Under the pieces are notes generated by a model. The model had not been told where the DNA came from, searched no databases, and saw only the letters and a program-made list of their open reading frames with translations. 64,000 bases of DNA from Paenibacillus sp. NFR01 (GTDB lineage: Bacteria; Bacillota; Bacilli; Paenibacillales; Paenibacillaceae), in assembly GCF_900111565.1 (NCBI RefSeq), contig NZ_FOIK01000002.1, positions 434,001 through 498,000 on the forward strand, in the 5' to 3' direction. The translations under genes and the position numbers were made by a program. Within the stretch, counting starts at the first letter, position 1. Each line of letters opens with the position of its first letter. This document shows, in pieces, positions 1 through 7,674 of this stretch.

Positions 1-197
1 GCTACATTGGTCAGCGCGCTTTCATAACAGGCGCCGTAGCCGGCCGCGAACAATTGCTCGGGATTGGTGCCGGTTCCTCCGGGACCCCCAAGCTCCTTGG
101 GCATTTTCAGATCATGCTTCAGCGCGCCGTCCGAGGACTCCACTCTGCCTTCTCTTCCGCCGTGCACGGTGGCCGTTGCGGTGTATAATGCTTTCAT
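1..197 (-). CDS. ohr: Organic hydroperoxide resistance protein Ohr (partial)
   Basis: Thiol peroxidase of the Ohr/OsmC family, which reduces organic hydroperoxides in the cytoplasm. Only the start and the first 65 codons are in the window; the 3' end runs off the left edge. The visible part carries the family block TNPEQLFAAGYGACYES with the peroxidatic cysteine at residue 57. The ATG follows a strong ribosome binding site (AAAGGAGAGG). It is divergent from a glutathione peroxidase gene, and an OhrR-type operator lies between them, which fits peroxide control of both. The resolving cysteine lies outside the window, so intactness cannot be judged. Confidence 0.88.
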   Translation of the reverse strand, partial: MKALYTATATVHGGREGRVESSDGALKHDLKMPKELGGPGGTGTNPEQLFAAGYGACYESALTNV

Positions 198-296
198 CGA
201 ACATCCTCTCCTTTAATAAAGCATAAATTTGCCTTTTCATAGTTAACTTTAAACCAAGGAGATGATTTGAAACTTTGCTTCTGGCGTTAGATAGTG

Positions 297-311
297 TACA
301 ATTAAATTGTA
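297..311. promoter_or_regulatory. OhrR-type operator between ohr and the peroxidase gene
   Basis: TACAATTAAATTGTA is a near-perfect inverted repeat. From memory it matches the operator bound by the MarR-family peroxide sensor OhrR at Bacillus subtilis ohrA. It sits 27 bases before the peroxidase ATG and just downstream of a possible -35/-10 pair (TTGAAA at 267-272, a weak -10 near 290-295). No ohrR gene is visible in the window. Confidence 0.6.
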
Positions 312-337
312 GAAAATATTGTTCGGGAGGGATTTTT

Positions 338-814
338 ATGAGCATTTATGATTTTTCGGCTAGTACGCTCCGGGGCAAGGAAGAGTCTATGGAGCAATAC
401 AAGGGCAACGTGCTGCTGGTCGTGAACACGGCTAGCAAATGCGGGTTTACGCCGCAGTTCAAGGGGCTGCAGGAGACTTATGACAAGTTCAAGGACCGCG
501 GGTTTACGGTACTCGGGTTCCCGAGCAACCAATTTGCCGGACAAGAGCCTGGAGATAGCGACGATATCGCCGAGTTCTGCCAAATCAATTACGGCGTAAC
601 CTTTCCGATGTTCGAGAAAATCGACGTGAAAGGCGACGATGCCCATCCGCTTTTCAAATACCTGACGAATGAAGCGCCCGGACTGCTCGGCTCCAAAAGC
701 ATCAAGTGGAACTTCACCAAATTCCTCGTCGACCGCGATGGCAAGGTAGTGAAACGGTACGCACCGCAAACGACGCCGGAGCAAATCGAAGCGGATATCG
801 CCAAATTAATCTGA
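338..814 (+). CDS. bsaA: Glutathione peroxidase family thiol peroxidase
   Basis: Cytoplasmic peroxidase of the glutathione peroxidase fold, 158 residues, the usual size for bacterial cysteine forms. The catalytic cysteine is residue 35 ([11 protein letters not shown]), where selenoenzymes carry selenocysteine. The catalytic glutamine is Q65 (FPSNQF) and the tryptophan-asparagine pair is W124-N125 (KWNFTKF). C81 is in the position of the resolving cysteine, so the enzyme probably uses thioredoxin. The ATG at 338 was chosen over a longer reading because GGGAGGG lies directly upstream. It is divergent from ohr across a shared OhrR-type box and is followed by a terminator. Confidence 0.9.
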   Translation: MSIYDFSASTLRGKEESMEQYKGNVLLVVNTASKCGFTPQFKGLQETYDKFKDRGFTVLGFPSNQFAGQEPGDSDDIAEFCQINYGVTFPMFEKIDVKGDDAHPLFKYLTNEAPGLLGSKSIKWNFTKFLVDRDGKVVKRYAPQTTPEQIEADIAKLI

Positions 815-825
815 TCGGCAAAAAA

Positions 826-876
826 GGGACCGCCCTCTCGCCATGTGCGATGGGAACGGTCCCGGTTTTGTTTTTT
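826..876 (+). terminator. Terminator of the peroxidase gene
   Basis: Arms GGGACCG (826-832) and CGGTCCC (857-863) are followed by a T-rich tract. Confidence 0.7.
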
Positions 877-883
877 GGCAAAA

Positions 884-907
884 GAAAAACCCTTAAAATT
901 AAGGGCT
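884..907 (-). terminator. Terminator of the first tRNA-Leu gene
   Basis: On the minus strand CCCTTAA/TTAAGGG (890-905) is followed by TTTTTCTTTT, just downstream of the tRNA. Confidence 0.7.
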
Positions 908-925
908 CTCTTCAATAACCTATTA

Positions 926-1008
926 TGCGGTAGAGAGGACTCGAACCTCCACGAGCATACGCCCACTACCCCCTCAAGATAGCGTGTCTGCCATTCCACC
1001 ACTACCGC
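926..1008 (-). tRNA. tRNA-Leu (anticodon GAG), copy 1
   Basis: The acceptor arms GCGGTAG/CTACCGC close the molecule, the anticodon stem CTATC/GGTAG frames the loop TTGAGGG, and a long variable arm of leucine type is present. The TTCGAGTCC T-arm is intact. The 3' CCA is not encoded. It differs from the copy at 2334-2416 by one base in the variable arm. Confidence 0.93.
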
Positions 1009-1103
1009 GCAATGAACTCCAAATATAAACGTTTCATTTGAAGCCAACATTCAATATTATATATCGTTGTTTGTAAAAAGTAAAGCCTTTTTATATTAAC
1101 GGC

Positions 1104-1466
1104 TTATTCCGCTCCGTCTTGTTTATTTTTGCGGTATTCGGCAAAGGCCAAATACTCCTTGATAAACGCCTGCTCTTCCGGCAAAAGCTCGTCCATTTGG
1201 CAATCCAGTTGCCGTTTTTGCGCAATAAAATACTCGCCTTCGCTCTCCCTAATTACTTCCGCCGCGGTTTTACCGAGAATCAGCCAATCCAGACTGACTT
1301 TGAAAAATCCGGCGATCTCAATCAAATTATGGGTACCGGGCGTCGATTTGCCGCGCTTCCAATCCCCGAAATTGCCGGTGCTGATGTTCATTTGCTGGCA
1401 GAACGCTTTTTTGGTCAGCCCCTTTTGCTTAATGAGAAATTCGATCCGTTCGTAAATGGTTTGCAA
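1104..1466 (-). CDS. XRE-family helix-turn-helix regulator
   Basis: Small DNA-binding protein of 120 residues. An XRE/Cro-type helix-turn-helix occupies roughly residues 1-65 (ERIEFLIKQKGLTKKAF, then NISTGNFGDWKRG and the IAGFFKVSLDWLILG helix that usually ends the domain). A charged, probably helical tail follows. The TTG at 1466 was chosen because GGAGGG sits seven bases before it; a TTG five codons further upstream lacks a site. It is divergent from another small HTH gene across a 134-base A/T-rich region. It may act as a phage-type repressor or a local autoregulator; no target can be named. Confidence 0.75.
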   Translation of the reverse strand: MQTIYERIEFLIKQKGLTKKAFCQQMNISTGNFGDWKRGKSTPGTHNLIEIAGFFKVSLDWLILGKTAAEVIRESEGEYFIAQKRQLDCQMDELLPEEQAFIKEYLAFAEYRKNKQDGAE

Positions 1467-1510
1467 CTGGCATCCCTCCAAAGAACTATGACTAAATAAC
1501 GTGTTTTATA

Positions 1511-1539
1511 TTGAAAAATGACGTAAATAAGTATATAAT
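1511..1539 (+). promoter_or_regulatory. SigA-type promoter of the small HTH gene
   Basis: TTGAAA (1511-1516), a 17-base spacer and a perfect TATAAT (1534-1539). Copies of AAT(A/G)ACGT at about 1495 and 1517 flank the -35 box and could be a regulator-binding repeat. Confidence 0.75.
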
Positions 1540-1600
1540 TGCTAATATTATCCTATAGATTATACCATAGCGTGGGATGGCCGATAAGAGGTGAAGCTTA

Positions 1601-1798
1601 TTGAAGAGCAATCGTCCCGTGACTCCCTTCGGCTGGGCGATCAAGCAGCGGCTGGCTGAGCTTCAGCTGGACCAGAAGGATTTTTGCAAGCTGCACGGTA
1701 TTCCGCCTTACCGCCTGTCGAATCTCATTCACGGCACACGCAAAGCCGAGCGTTACCGCCGGCTGGTTGCCAAACTGCTGGATTTGCCGCCAACCTGA
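1601..1798 (+). CDS. Small helix-turn-helix DNA-binding protein
   Basis: A 65-residue protein with a single HTH fold. GWAIKQRLAELQLDQKDFC forms the first helices and PPYRLSNLIHGTRK resembles the recognition helix of XRE/Cro proteins, followed by a short basic tail. The TTG at 1601 has an AAGAGGTGA ribosome binding site and a canonical promoter 60 bases upstream. It precedes the PAS-like CxxC gene by 32 bases, so the two are probably one transcript, divergent from a second XRE gene. The function is unknown; the arrangement suggests a small regulatory module. Confidence 0.7.
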   Translation: MKSNRPVTPFGWAIKQRLAELQLDQKDFCKLHGIPPYRLSNLIHGTRKAERYRRLVAKLLDLPPT

Positions 1799-1830
1799 TG
1801 TCTACCTAAAGAATTCAAGGAGCGATGACT

Positions 1831-2247
1831 TTGCCATTTCTATTACCTTCCTCCGTGAAGCAGATGCTGGACAGCCTGCCGCACAGTGTACTTCTGATGG
1901 ACCAAGAGGGATCGGTCTTGTACGTGAATCATCATTGGAAAGAAGGCCAGCCCTCCCTCCACAGCCAGCCTGCCGACGAACCTGCAGCCATTTCCGTCCA
2001 TCCCGCTCCCGGCAAATCCAATCTTTTCTCGCTGCATAAGCGATTCTCTTCACCAAATTTGCAGCATGTACACGGACGCCTGGTTCCTATCTGCGCATCC
2101 TGCAAATCCATCCGTAACCGCAGCGAAGAGTGGATAACCATAGAGCAATATCTGAAACAGCAGCTATCTATCCAGTTCACCCATGATATCTGTCCGGATT
2201 GTATCCGCCTATTATATCCGCAATATGCCGGCCCGTGGAACCGTTAA
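1831..2247 (+). CDS. PAS-like protein with C-terminal CxxC...CxxC motif
   Basis: About 138 residues. The N-terminal 40 residues (MLDSLPHSVLLMDQEG, then VLYVNHHW) look like the beginning of a PAS domain, followed by a loop rich in proline and serine. The C-terminal 50 residues contain ICASCKSIRN, a WITIEQYL stretch and HDICPDCIRLLYPQY. This CASCK...CPDC block is known at the C-terminus of many PAS/GAF sensors and receiver proteins, where it may bind metal or sense redox. Here it is almost on its own. The TTG at 1831 fits AAGGAG better than the ATG at 1825, which is only two bases from it. It probably forms an operon with the small HTH gene. Confidence 0.65.
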   Translation: MPFLLPSSVKQMLDSLPHSVLLMDQEGSVLYVNHHWKEGQPSLHSQPADEPAAISVHPAPGKSNLFSLHKRFSSPNLQHVHGRLVPICASCKSIRNRSEEWITIEQYLKQQLSIQFTHDICPDCIRLLYPQYAGPWNR

Positions 2248-2294
2248 ACTTGCCTATTCCGATAGCACTGGCGAACTTTTCTTGAAAAATAAAA

Positions 2295-2319
2295 AAGGAC
2301 CCTTGAGCCAAGGGTCCTT
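2295..2319 (-). terminator. Terminator of the tRNA-Leu/tRNA-Glu pair
   Basis: AAGGACCCTTG/CAAGGGTCCTT with a T-run on the minus strand, directly downstream of the second tRNA-Leu. Confidence 0.8.
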
Positions 2320-2333
2320 CCGGTGTTCATCAA

Positions 2334-2416
2334 TGCGGTAGAGAGGACTCGAACCTCCACGAGCGTACGCCCACTACCCCCTCAAGATAGCGTGTCTGCC
2401 ATTCCACCACTACCGC
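2334..2416 (-). tRNA. tRNA-Leu (anticodon GAG), copy 2
   Basis: It has the same structure as the copy at 926-1008, with the TTGAGGG anticodon loop and a leucine-type long variable arm. One base of the variable arm differs and the change keeps pairing (G-C instead of G-T). CCA is not encoded. Confidence 0.93.
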
Positions 2417-2466
2417 ATAATAAGAGGAAAATATTCAGTTCAGGGATTCTCATCCCTTAAAAGAAA

Positions 2467-2541
2467 TGGTGACCCGTAGGGGATTCGAACCCCTGTTACC
2501 TCCGTGAAAGGGAGGTGTCTTAACCCCTTGACCAACGGGCC
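2467..2541 (-). tRNA. tRNA-Glu (anticodon TTC)
   Basis: The 75-nt cloverleaf has GGCCCG/CGGGTC acceptor arms, anticodon stem CCTCC/GGAGG around CTTTCAC, the TTCGAATCC T-arm and an encoded CCA (2467-2469). It is 50 bases upstream of tRNA-Leu copy 2 and probably cotranscribed with it. Confidence 0.95.
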
Positions 2542-2645
2542 ATACTCGAAGATTTAAATCAGTGTCACAACAAAAATGAGTATATCAAATCCCAGAATAT
2601 TTGACAAGTAGTTTTTCAAACTTTCTAATCCTCGCTTAGACGGAC

Positions 2646-3776
2646 CTACCCGCCGGCTTGAAGCAGCGCTGTCACCCCGTCCGCGGCAGTGTATCCCAGG
2701 CTTTGCGCTACGGCAGTATTGGTTACCTGGCCGGCTGCGACATTCAGTCCGCGGGCCAGCGCAGCGTTCTGCCTCGCAGCCGCAGCAATGCCGAGATCCG
2801 CAATTTGGAGCGCATAAGGAATCGTCACATTCGTCAGTGCAAGCGTCGATGTGCGGGCGACCGCGCCCGGCATGTTGGCGACCGCATAATGAACTACGCC
2901 GTGTTTTACGTACGTCGGATTCTCATGCGTGGTCATCCGGTCGATGGTCTCAATCGAGCCGCCTTGATCGATGGCGACATCAACGATGACGGAACCTTCC
3001 GCCATTTGCCGCACCATGTATTCTTTCACCAGCTTAGGCGCCCGTGCACCGGGAATGAGGACGGCACCGATCAGCAAATCCGCCTTGCGCACCGCTTGTT
3101 CCAGATGATAGGAATCCGACATGACCGTAATCAGCCGCCCGCCGAATATATCGTCCAGCGTCCGAAGGCGCGCCGCATTCCGGTCGAGCACAGTAACCCG
3201 TGCGCCAAGGCCAAGCGCCATCTTCGCCGCATTGGTGCCGACGATGCCGCCGCCGACAATAACGACTTCCCCTGGCTGTACGCCCGGCACTCCCCCAAGC
3301 AGGATGCCTTTGCCGCCGTGCGGCTTCTCCAGCAGCTGTGCGCCGATTTGCACGGCCATCCGTCCGGCAACCTCGCTCATCGGAATGAGCAGCGGCAGCG
3401 AACCGTCCTCCAGTTGAATCGTCTCGTAGCCGATAGCAGTAACGCCGCTCTGTACCAGCGCTTCGGTCAGTGCCGCTTCCGGGGCCAGATGAAGATACGT
3501 GAACAGAATCAGCCCTGTGCGGAAAAACCCGTACTCCTCCGGCAGCGGCTCCTTCACCTTAAGAATCATCTCTGCTTGGGCCCAGACTTCGGCCGCTGTT
3601 GGAATCAGCCGTGCGCCGTTGGCTGAATATTCACGATCCGCAAATCCGCTGCCGATGCCGGCACCCTGCTGCACCAGCACCTCATGGCCGCTTTTTCGAA
3701 GCGCTTCAACCCCTGCGGGAGTGACGGCAACGCGATTCTCATTGTTTTTGATCTCTTTGGGTATGCCGACGATCAT
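2646..3776 (-). CDS. ald: Alanine dehydrogenase
   Basis: NAD-dependent L-alanine dehydrogenase (L-alanine to pyruvate and ammonia), a cytoplasmic hexamer in the family; in spore formers it supports growth and sporulation on alanine. It has 376 residues, the usual length. The start [17 protein letters not shown] is the family signature and R15 the usual substrate-binding arginine. [10 protein letters not shown] and the Rossmann segment [16 protein letters not shown] follow. A longer reading was rejected because GGAAGGAG precedes this ATG. It lies downstream of the liv operon on the same strand, separated by a terminator-like hairpin, so its promoter or readthrough control is unclear. Confidence 0.95.
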   Translation of the reverse strand: MIVGIPKEIKNNENRVAVTPAGVEALRKSGHEVLVQQGAGIGSGFADREYSANGARLIPTAAEVWAQAEMILKVKEPLPEEYGFFRTGLILFTYLHLAPEAALTEALVQSGVTAIGYETIQLEDGSLPLLIPMSEVAGRMAVQIGAQLLEKPHGGKGILLGGVPGVQPGEVVIVGGGIVGTNAAKMALGLGARVTVLDRNAARLRTLDDIFGGRLITVMSDSYHLEQAVRKADLLIGAVLIPGARAPKLVKEYMVRQMAEGSVIVDVAIDQGGSIETIDRMTTHENPTYVKHGVVHYAVANMPGAVARTSTLALTNVTIPYALQIADLGIAAAARQNAALARGLNVAAGQVTNTAVAQSLGYTAADGVTALLQAGG

Positions 3777-3811
3777 TTTGCACGCTCCTTCCCTTGATGT
3801 GTCACCATAAC

Positions 3812-3838
3812 AGAAAAAGGCCCATCCCCTGAGCCTTT
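3812..3838 (-). terminator. Terminator-like hairpin between livK and ald
   Basis: AAAGGC/GCCTTT followed by TTTTTCTG on the minus strand. It ends about 36 bases before the ald ATG. A second strong hairpin without a T-run lies at about 3870-3893 (AGGGAGCC/GGCTCCCT). It may end the liv operon or act as a leader attenuator for ald. Confidence 0.55.
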
Positions 3839-3964
3839 CCCCGTACAACAATAGATAAATGCAGGGAGCCGAGGCTCCCTACATCCAGTAAACCATTTAA
3901 GTCTTAATAGCCGTTACCGCAAAGGTTTAAACACCGTCTTCTGCAGTATATGCAGCATTCGCGC

Positions 3965-5164
3965 TTACGGATTTACTTTGGTTTCGAAAGTTTGCTTGCC
4001 GTCCACGAATTTCAGAACGACGGCCGCTTTCACAGGGTCATGCGTTTCGTTGAGCGTGATTTTGCCTGTTGCCAGCTGCAGATCTTTGGTTGCGGCCAAA
4101 GCATCTTTAATCTTGGCAGGATCGGCTTCGCCGGCACGGGTAATGGCATCGGCCACCAGCTTCAGGGCGTCATAACCGAGAGCAGCCATACCGTCCGGTA
4201 CTGCGCCGCCGTTCGCTGCTTTGTAAGCATCCACGAAAGAGGTTACTTCTTCGGCAGTATCTTCAGGCGAGTAGTGGTTGGACATGAAGGTGTTGTTCAA
4301 AGCCTCAGCGCCGGCGATTTCAGCCAATTGCGGGGAATCCCAGCCGTCGCCGCCCAGGAATGGAGCGGTAATGCCCATTTCGCGTGCTTGCTTCAGGATT
4401 TTGCCAACCTCTTCATAATAACCAGGCAGGTAGATCACGTCCGGATTTTGTTCTTTGATACGGGTCAATACCGCTTTAAAGTCAGAGTCTTTTTGTTGGT
4501 AAGACTCTTGGCTCAGGATTTTGCCGCCGTTTTTGGTAAAGGTCTCTTCGAAGAACTTTTGCAGACCTTTGGAATAGTCACTGGAAGTATCCGTGTAGAT
4601 AACGGCAGTCTTTGCATTCAGGGATTGAGTAGCAAAGTTAGCCATTACCTGGCCTTGGAACGGATCGATAAACGCTGCCCGGAATACCCATTCGTTCACC
4701 TTGCCGCTGCGCTCGTCAACGGTTACTTTCGGGTTGGTGGCGCCTACGGCTACGAGCGGAATTTGTTTCTCGGTAGCTACCGGCACGATACCCAACGTAT
4801 TGGTGGAGGTCGAAGCGCCAATGATCGTTACGACCTTGTCATTGGTGATCAGCTTTTGCGCGGCCTGTGTAGCTTCTTCGGACTTCGAAGCGTTGTCGGC
4901 TACAACCAGCTCCAGCTTTTTGCCGAGAATGCCGCCGGCGTCGTTGATTTGCTGAACAGCCAGCTTCGCACCTTTGGATGCGGAGTCGCCGAAAGAAGCT
5001 TGACCGCCTGTGAGCTCCAGGTCAGCCCCGATTTTAATCGTGTCACCGCCAGAGTTGCCGCCGCTTGCGGAATTTCCGCTGTTCTCTGTGTTGTTGTTGC
5101 CACAGCCGGCTGCCAATACGGCAGTCAATACTGTCGACAAGATAATGGCCCCAATTTTCTTCAT
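3965..5164 (-). CDS. livK: Branched-chain amino acid ABC transporter, substrate-binding lipoprotein
   Basis: Extracellular binding protein of the LivJ/LivK (periplasmic-binding type I) family, 399 residues. A lipoprotein signal peptide ends at VLAAGC with the lipidated cysteine at 21. A short Ser/Gly/Asn linker is followed by the two-lobe domain beginning DTIKIGADLELTGGQASFG and containing GASTSTNTLGIVPVA. It would capture leucine, isoleucine or valine, or a related ligand, and deliver it to LivH/LivM. It is the last gene of livH-M-G-F-K, an order in which the binding protein is promoter-distal. The ligand cannot be told from the sequence. Confidence 0.92.
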   Translation of the reverse strand: MKKIGAIILSTVLTAVLAAGCGNNNTENSGNSASGGNSGGDTIKIGADLELTGGQASFGDSASKGAKLAVQQINDAGGILGKKLELVVADNASKSEEATQAAQKLITNDKVVTIIGASTSTNTLGIVPVATEKQIPLVAVGATNPKVTVDERSGKVNEWVFRAAFIDPFQGQVMANFATQSLNAKTAVIYTDTSSDYSKGLQKFFEETFTKNGGKILSQESYQQKDSDFKAVLTRIKEQNPDVIYLPGYYEEVGKILKQAREMGITAPFLGGDGWDSPQLAEIAGAEALNNTFMSNHYSPEDTAEEVTSFVDAYKAANGGAVPDGMAALGYDALKLVADAITRAGEADPAKIKDALAATKDLQLATGKITLNETHDPVKAAVVLKFVDGKQTFETKVNP

Positions 5165-5236
5165 TCTTCTCCCAGCCTCCCGAAAAATATAATTTTATAT
5201 GTTGTTTCTGTGATGCCGTGAGTGATGCGGACCTGC

Positions 5237-5938
5237 TTAATGTCCGAGGTAAGCCATCTTGATCTCTTCGGAATCCGCCAGTTCCTTGGCGTCTCCTTCC
5301 AGCACGACGCGGCCGGTCTCCAGCACGTATGCGCGGTGGGCGACTTTGAGCGCCTGATGCGCATTCTGCTCGACCAGCAGAACCGTCGTTCCGGCTGCGT
5401 TCACTTCCTGGATTATCTTGAAGATATCCTGGACCAGCAGCGGGGCAAGCCCCATGGAGGGTTCATCGAGCAGCAGCAGCTTCGGATGGCCCATCAGTGC
5501 ACGCCCCATGGCCAGCATCTGCTGCTCGCCGCCGGAAAGCGTGCCGGCCTGCTGTTTCTTTCGTTCCAATAGCCGCGGAAACGTGGAGTAGACTCTTTCG
5601 AAATCGGCAGCCAGACTGCTGGAATTCTGCAGATACGCGCCGAGTTCAAGATTCTCTTCCACCGACATATTGGCGAACACGCGGCGCCCTTCGGGACAAT
5701 GGATCAGCCCCTGTTTGACAATCGACTGTACGCTTTGATTCGCAATGGATTTATCCAGAAATTCAATGGTTCCTGTCTTGGGCTTGAGCAGCCCTGACAA
5801 CGTCTTGAGCAGCGTAGACTTTCCGGCGCCGTTGGCGCCGATCAAGGTTACAATCTCCCCCTGATTGACGGTAATACTGAGATCCTTCAGGGCGTGAATG
5901 GCTCCGTAATATACGTTGATTCCTTCAACTTTAAGCAT
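5237..5938 (-). CDS. livF: Branched-chain amino acid ABC transporter ATPase LivF
   Basis: ATP-binding subunit on the cytoplasmic face of the liv importer, 233 residues. It has a Walker A GANGAGKST, the signature LSGGEQQMLAMGRAL, Walker B LLLLDEPSMGLAP and the switch histidine-position segment LVEQNAHQAL, which has N-A-H as is usual for LivF. The start MLKVEGINVYYG was chosen over a reading extending 39 codons into livG. It follows livG by five bases and is translationally linked. Confidence 0.95.
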   Translation of the reverse strand: MLKVEGINVYYGAIHALKDLSITVNQGEIVTLIGANGAGKSTLLKTLSGLLKPKTGTIEFLDKSIANQSVQSIVKQGLIHCPEGRRVFANMSVEENLELGAYLQNSSSLAADFERVYSTFPRLLERKKQQAGTLSGGEQQMLAMGRALMGHPKLLLLDEPSMGLAPLLVQDIFKIIQEVNAAGTTVLLVEQNAHQALKVAHRAYVLETGRVVLEGDAKELADSEEIKMAYLGH

Positions 5939-5943
5939 GGCCT

Positions 5944-6726
5944 CTACGCCTCCTGTCCCAGATACGCTTCGATGACTTTCGGATTGCTGCGGATCTCCTG
6001 CGGCGTTCCGTCGGCAATGAGCATGCCGCGGTCCAGCACGTAAATCCGGTCGCAAACCCCCATAACGAGCGACATATCATGTTCGATCAGAAGGATCGTC
6101 AGGTCGAATTCCTTGCGGATCCAGGCGATCAGGTTCATCAGATCGCGGGTTTCATTTGGGTTCATCCCGGCTGCCGGCTCGTCGAGGAGGAGCAGCTTGG
6201 GACCGGCGGCCAGTGCCCGGGCGATCTCCAGCCTGCGCTGATTACCGTAGCTGAGATTGCCGGCCGTCTCGTCGGCCTGGTCATCCAGGCTGAAGATTTT
6301 GAGGATATCGAGCGCTTTTTGCGTAATCTCGGCTTCTCCGCCAAAATGCTTCGGCAACCGCAGCATGGAGGAGAACAACGAATGTTTCGCATGCTGGTGA
6401 AAAGCAATTTTGACGTTGTCCAGCACCGTCATTGCCGTAAACAGCCGAATGTTCTGGAAGGTCCGGGCCGCGCCTTTGTGATTGATCTTGTACGGCTTCA
6501 ATCCCCCGACCGACTCGCTGTTCAGAATGATCTGGCCCGTTGAAGGCGGGTAAACGCCGGTCAGCAGGTTGAAGAGTGTCGTCTTGCCGGCGCCGTTCGG
6601 TCCGATCAGGCCGATCAGCTCGCCCTTGTTAATATGAAGCGAAACTTCGCTGAGTGCCTTAAGTCCGCCAAAGGAGCGGCTCGCCGCTTTTACATTAAGA
6701 AGCGCTGCTGTCGCTGATATCGCCAT
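5944..6726 (-). CDS. livG: Branched-chain amino acid ABC transporter ATPase LivG
   Basis: Second ATPase of the liv importer, 260 residues. The Walker A is GPNGAGKTT, the signature LSYGNQRRLEIARAL, Walker B LLLLDEPAAGMNP and the H-loop LIEHDMSLVMGV. LivG proteins carry the extended ABC-to-Q-loop segment seen here. The ATG has AAAAAGGAGG upstream and overlaps the end of livM by 32 bases, indicating translational coupling. It pairs with LivF to energise LivH/LivM. Confidence 0.95.
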   Translation of the reverse strand: MAISATAALLNVKAASRSFGGLKALSEVSLHINKGELIGLIGPNGAGKTTLFNLLTGVYPPSTGQIILNSESVGGLKPYKINHKGAARTFQNIRLFTAMTVLDNVKIAFHQHAKHSLFSSMLRLPKHFGGEAEITQKALDILKIFSLDDQADETAGNLSYGNQRRLEIARALAAGPKLLLLDEPAAGMNPNETRDLMNLIAWIRKEFDLTILLIEHDMSLVMGVCDRIYVLDRGMLIADGTPQEIRSNPKVIEAYLGQEA

Positions 6727-7666
6727 TTGCCTTCGCCTCCTTTTTGCCGAATTTGCCGAGCGAGAATTTAGTCGTACCCAACAGTCCGCCCGGACGGAAA
6801 ATCATCATCAGGATCAAGACGATGGAGTAAATAATCATGCGCCATTCCGGAACATCGCGCAGGTAGGTGTACAACAGGGTAACGAATACTGCGCCGACGA
6901 TCGAACCGGCCGTGCTGCCGAGACCGCCCAGCACCACCATAACGAGAATTTCGAACGACTTCAGGAAGTTGAAGCTGCCCGGGGTAATAACGTAAAAGGT
7001 ATGTGCGGATAACCCGCCGGCCATGCCGGCGAACAAAGCGCCGATCGTAAATGCAATGACCTTGTACAGCGTCGTGTTGATCCCCATGGCTTCGGCGGCG
7101 ATTTCATTCTCGCGGATCGCCAGACATGCGCGGCCATGCGTGGAACGGATAAAGTTGTTGATCAGCACGACCGTCACCAGCGTAAAGATGAAAATCACGG
7201 TCCAGGTCGTTTTGCTCGGAATGCCGCTGAGACCCGACGCCCCGCCGACATATTCTGTATTCAGCATGATAATGCGGATAATTTCGCCGAAACCAAGCGT
7301 CGCAATCGCCAGGTAATCGCCGTTCAGGCGAAGGGTCGGTATGCCGATCAAAATCCCGCAGATCGATGCGACGATGCCGCCGGCAATGATTGCGACCACA
7401 AACGGCGCATTGTAATCCAGCGTTAGGATCGCCGAAGTATACGCACCCACGGACATAAAGCCCGCATGGCCGATGGAGAATTGTCCCGTAATCCCGTTGA
7501 TCAGGTTCAGCGATACCGCCAGCATGATATTTACGCCGATCAACAGGAGCGTGGACCGATTAACATCATTAAGGATTCCTGTTGTTAGAAGAATTTGCAC
7601 GATGGCATAGAAGATAATTGAAGCGACAATGCCCGACCAGAATTTTTTGTTCAGCTTCTTCATCAT
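6695..7666 (-). CDS. livM: Branched-chain amino acid ABC transporter permease LivM
   Basis: Inner-membrane permease, 323 residues with roughly eight to ten hydrophobic segments. The cytoplasmic loop ACLAIRENEIAAEAMGIN is the EAA-like ATPase-contact motif of this family, and GFGEIIRIIMLN and VLGGLGSTAGSIVGA are typical LivM stretches. GGGGGG lies just before the start; the second ATG three bases later is equally possible. It sits eight bases after livH and overlaps livG. Confidence 0.95.
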   Translation of the reverse strand: MMKKLNKKFWSGIVASIIFYAIVQILLTTGILNDVNRSTLLLIGVNIMLAVSLNLINGITGQFSIGHAGFMSVGAYTSAILTLDYNAPFVVAIIAGGIVASICGILIGIPTLRLNGDYLAIATLGFGEIIRIIMLNTEYVGGASGLSGIPSKTTWTVIFIFTLVTVVLINNFIRSTHGRACLAIRENEIAAEAMGINTTLYKVIAFTIGALFAGMAGGLSAHTFYVITPGSFNFLKSFEILVMVVLGGLGSTAGSIVGAVFVTLLYTYLRDVPEWRMIIYSIVLILMMIFRPGGLLGTTKFSLGKFGKKEAKANGDISDSSAS

Positions 7667-7674
7667 GATCCCCC

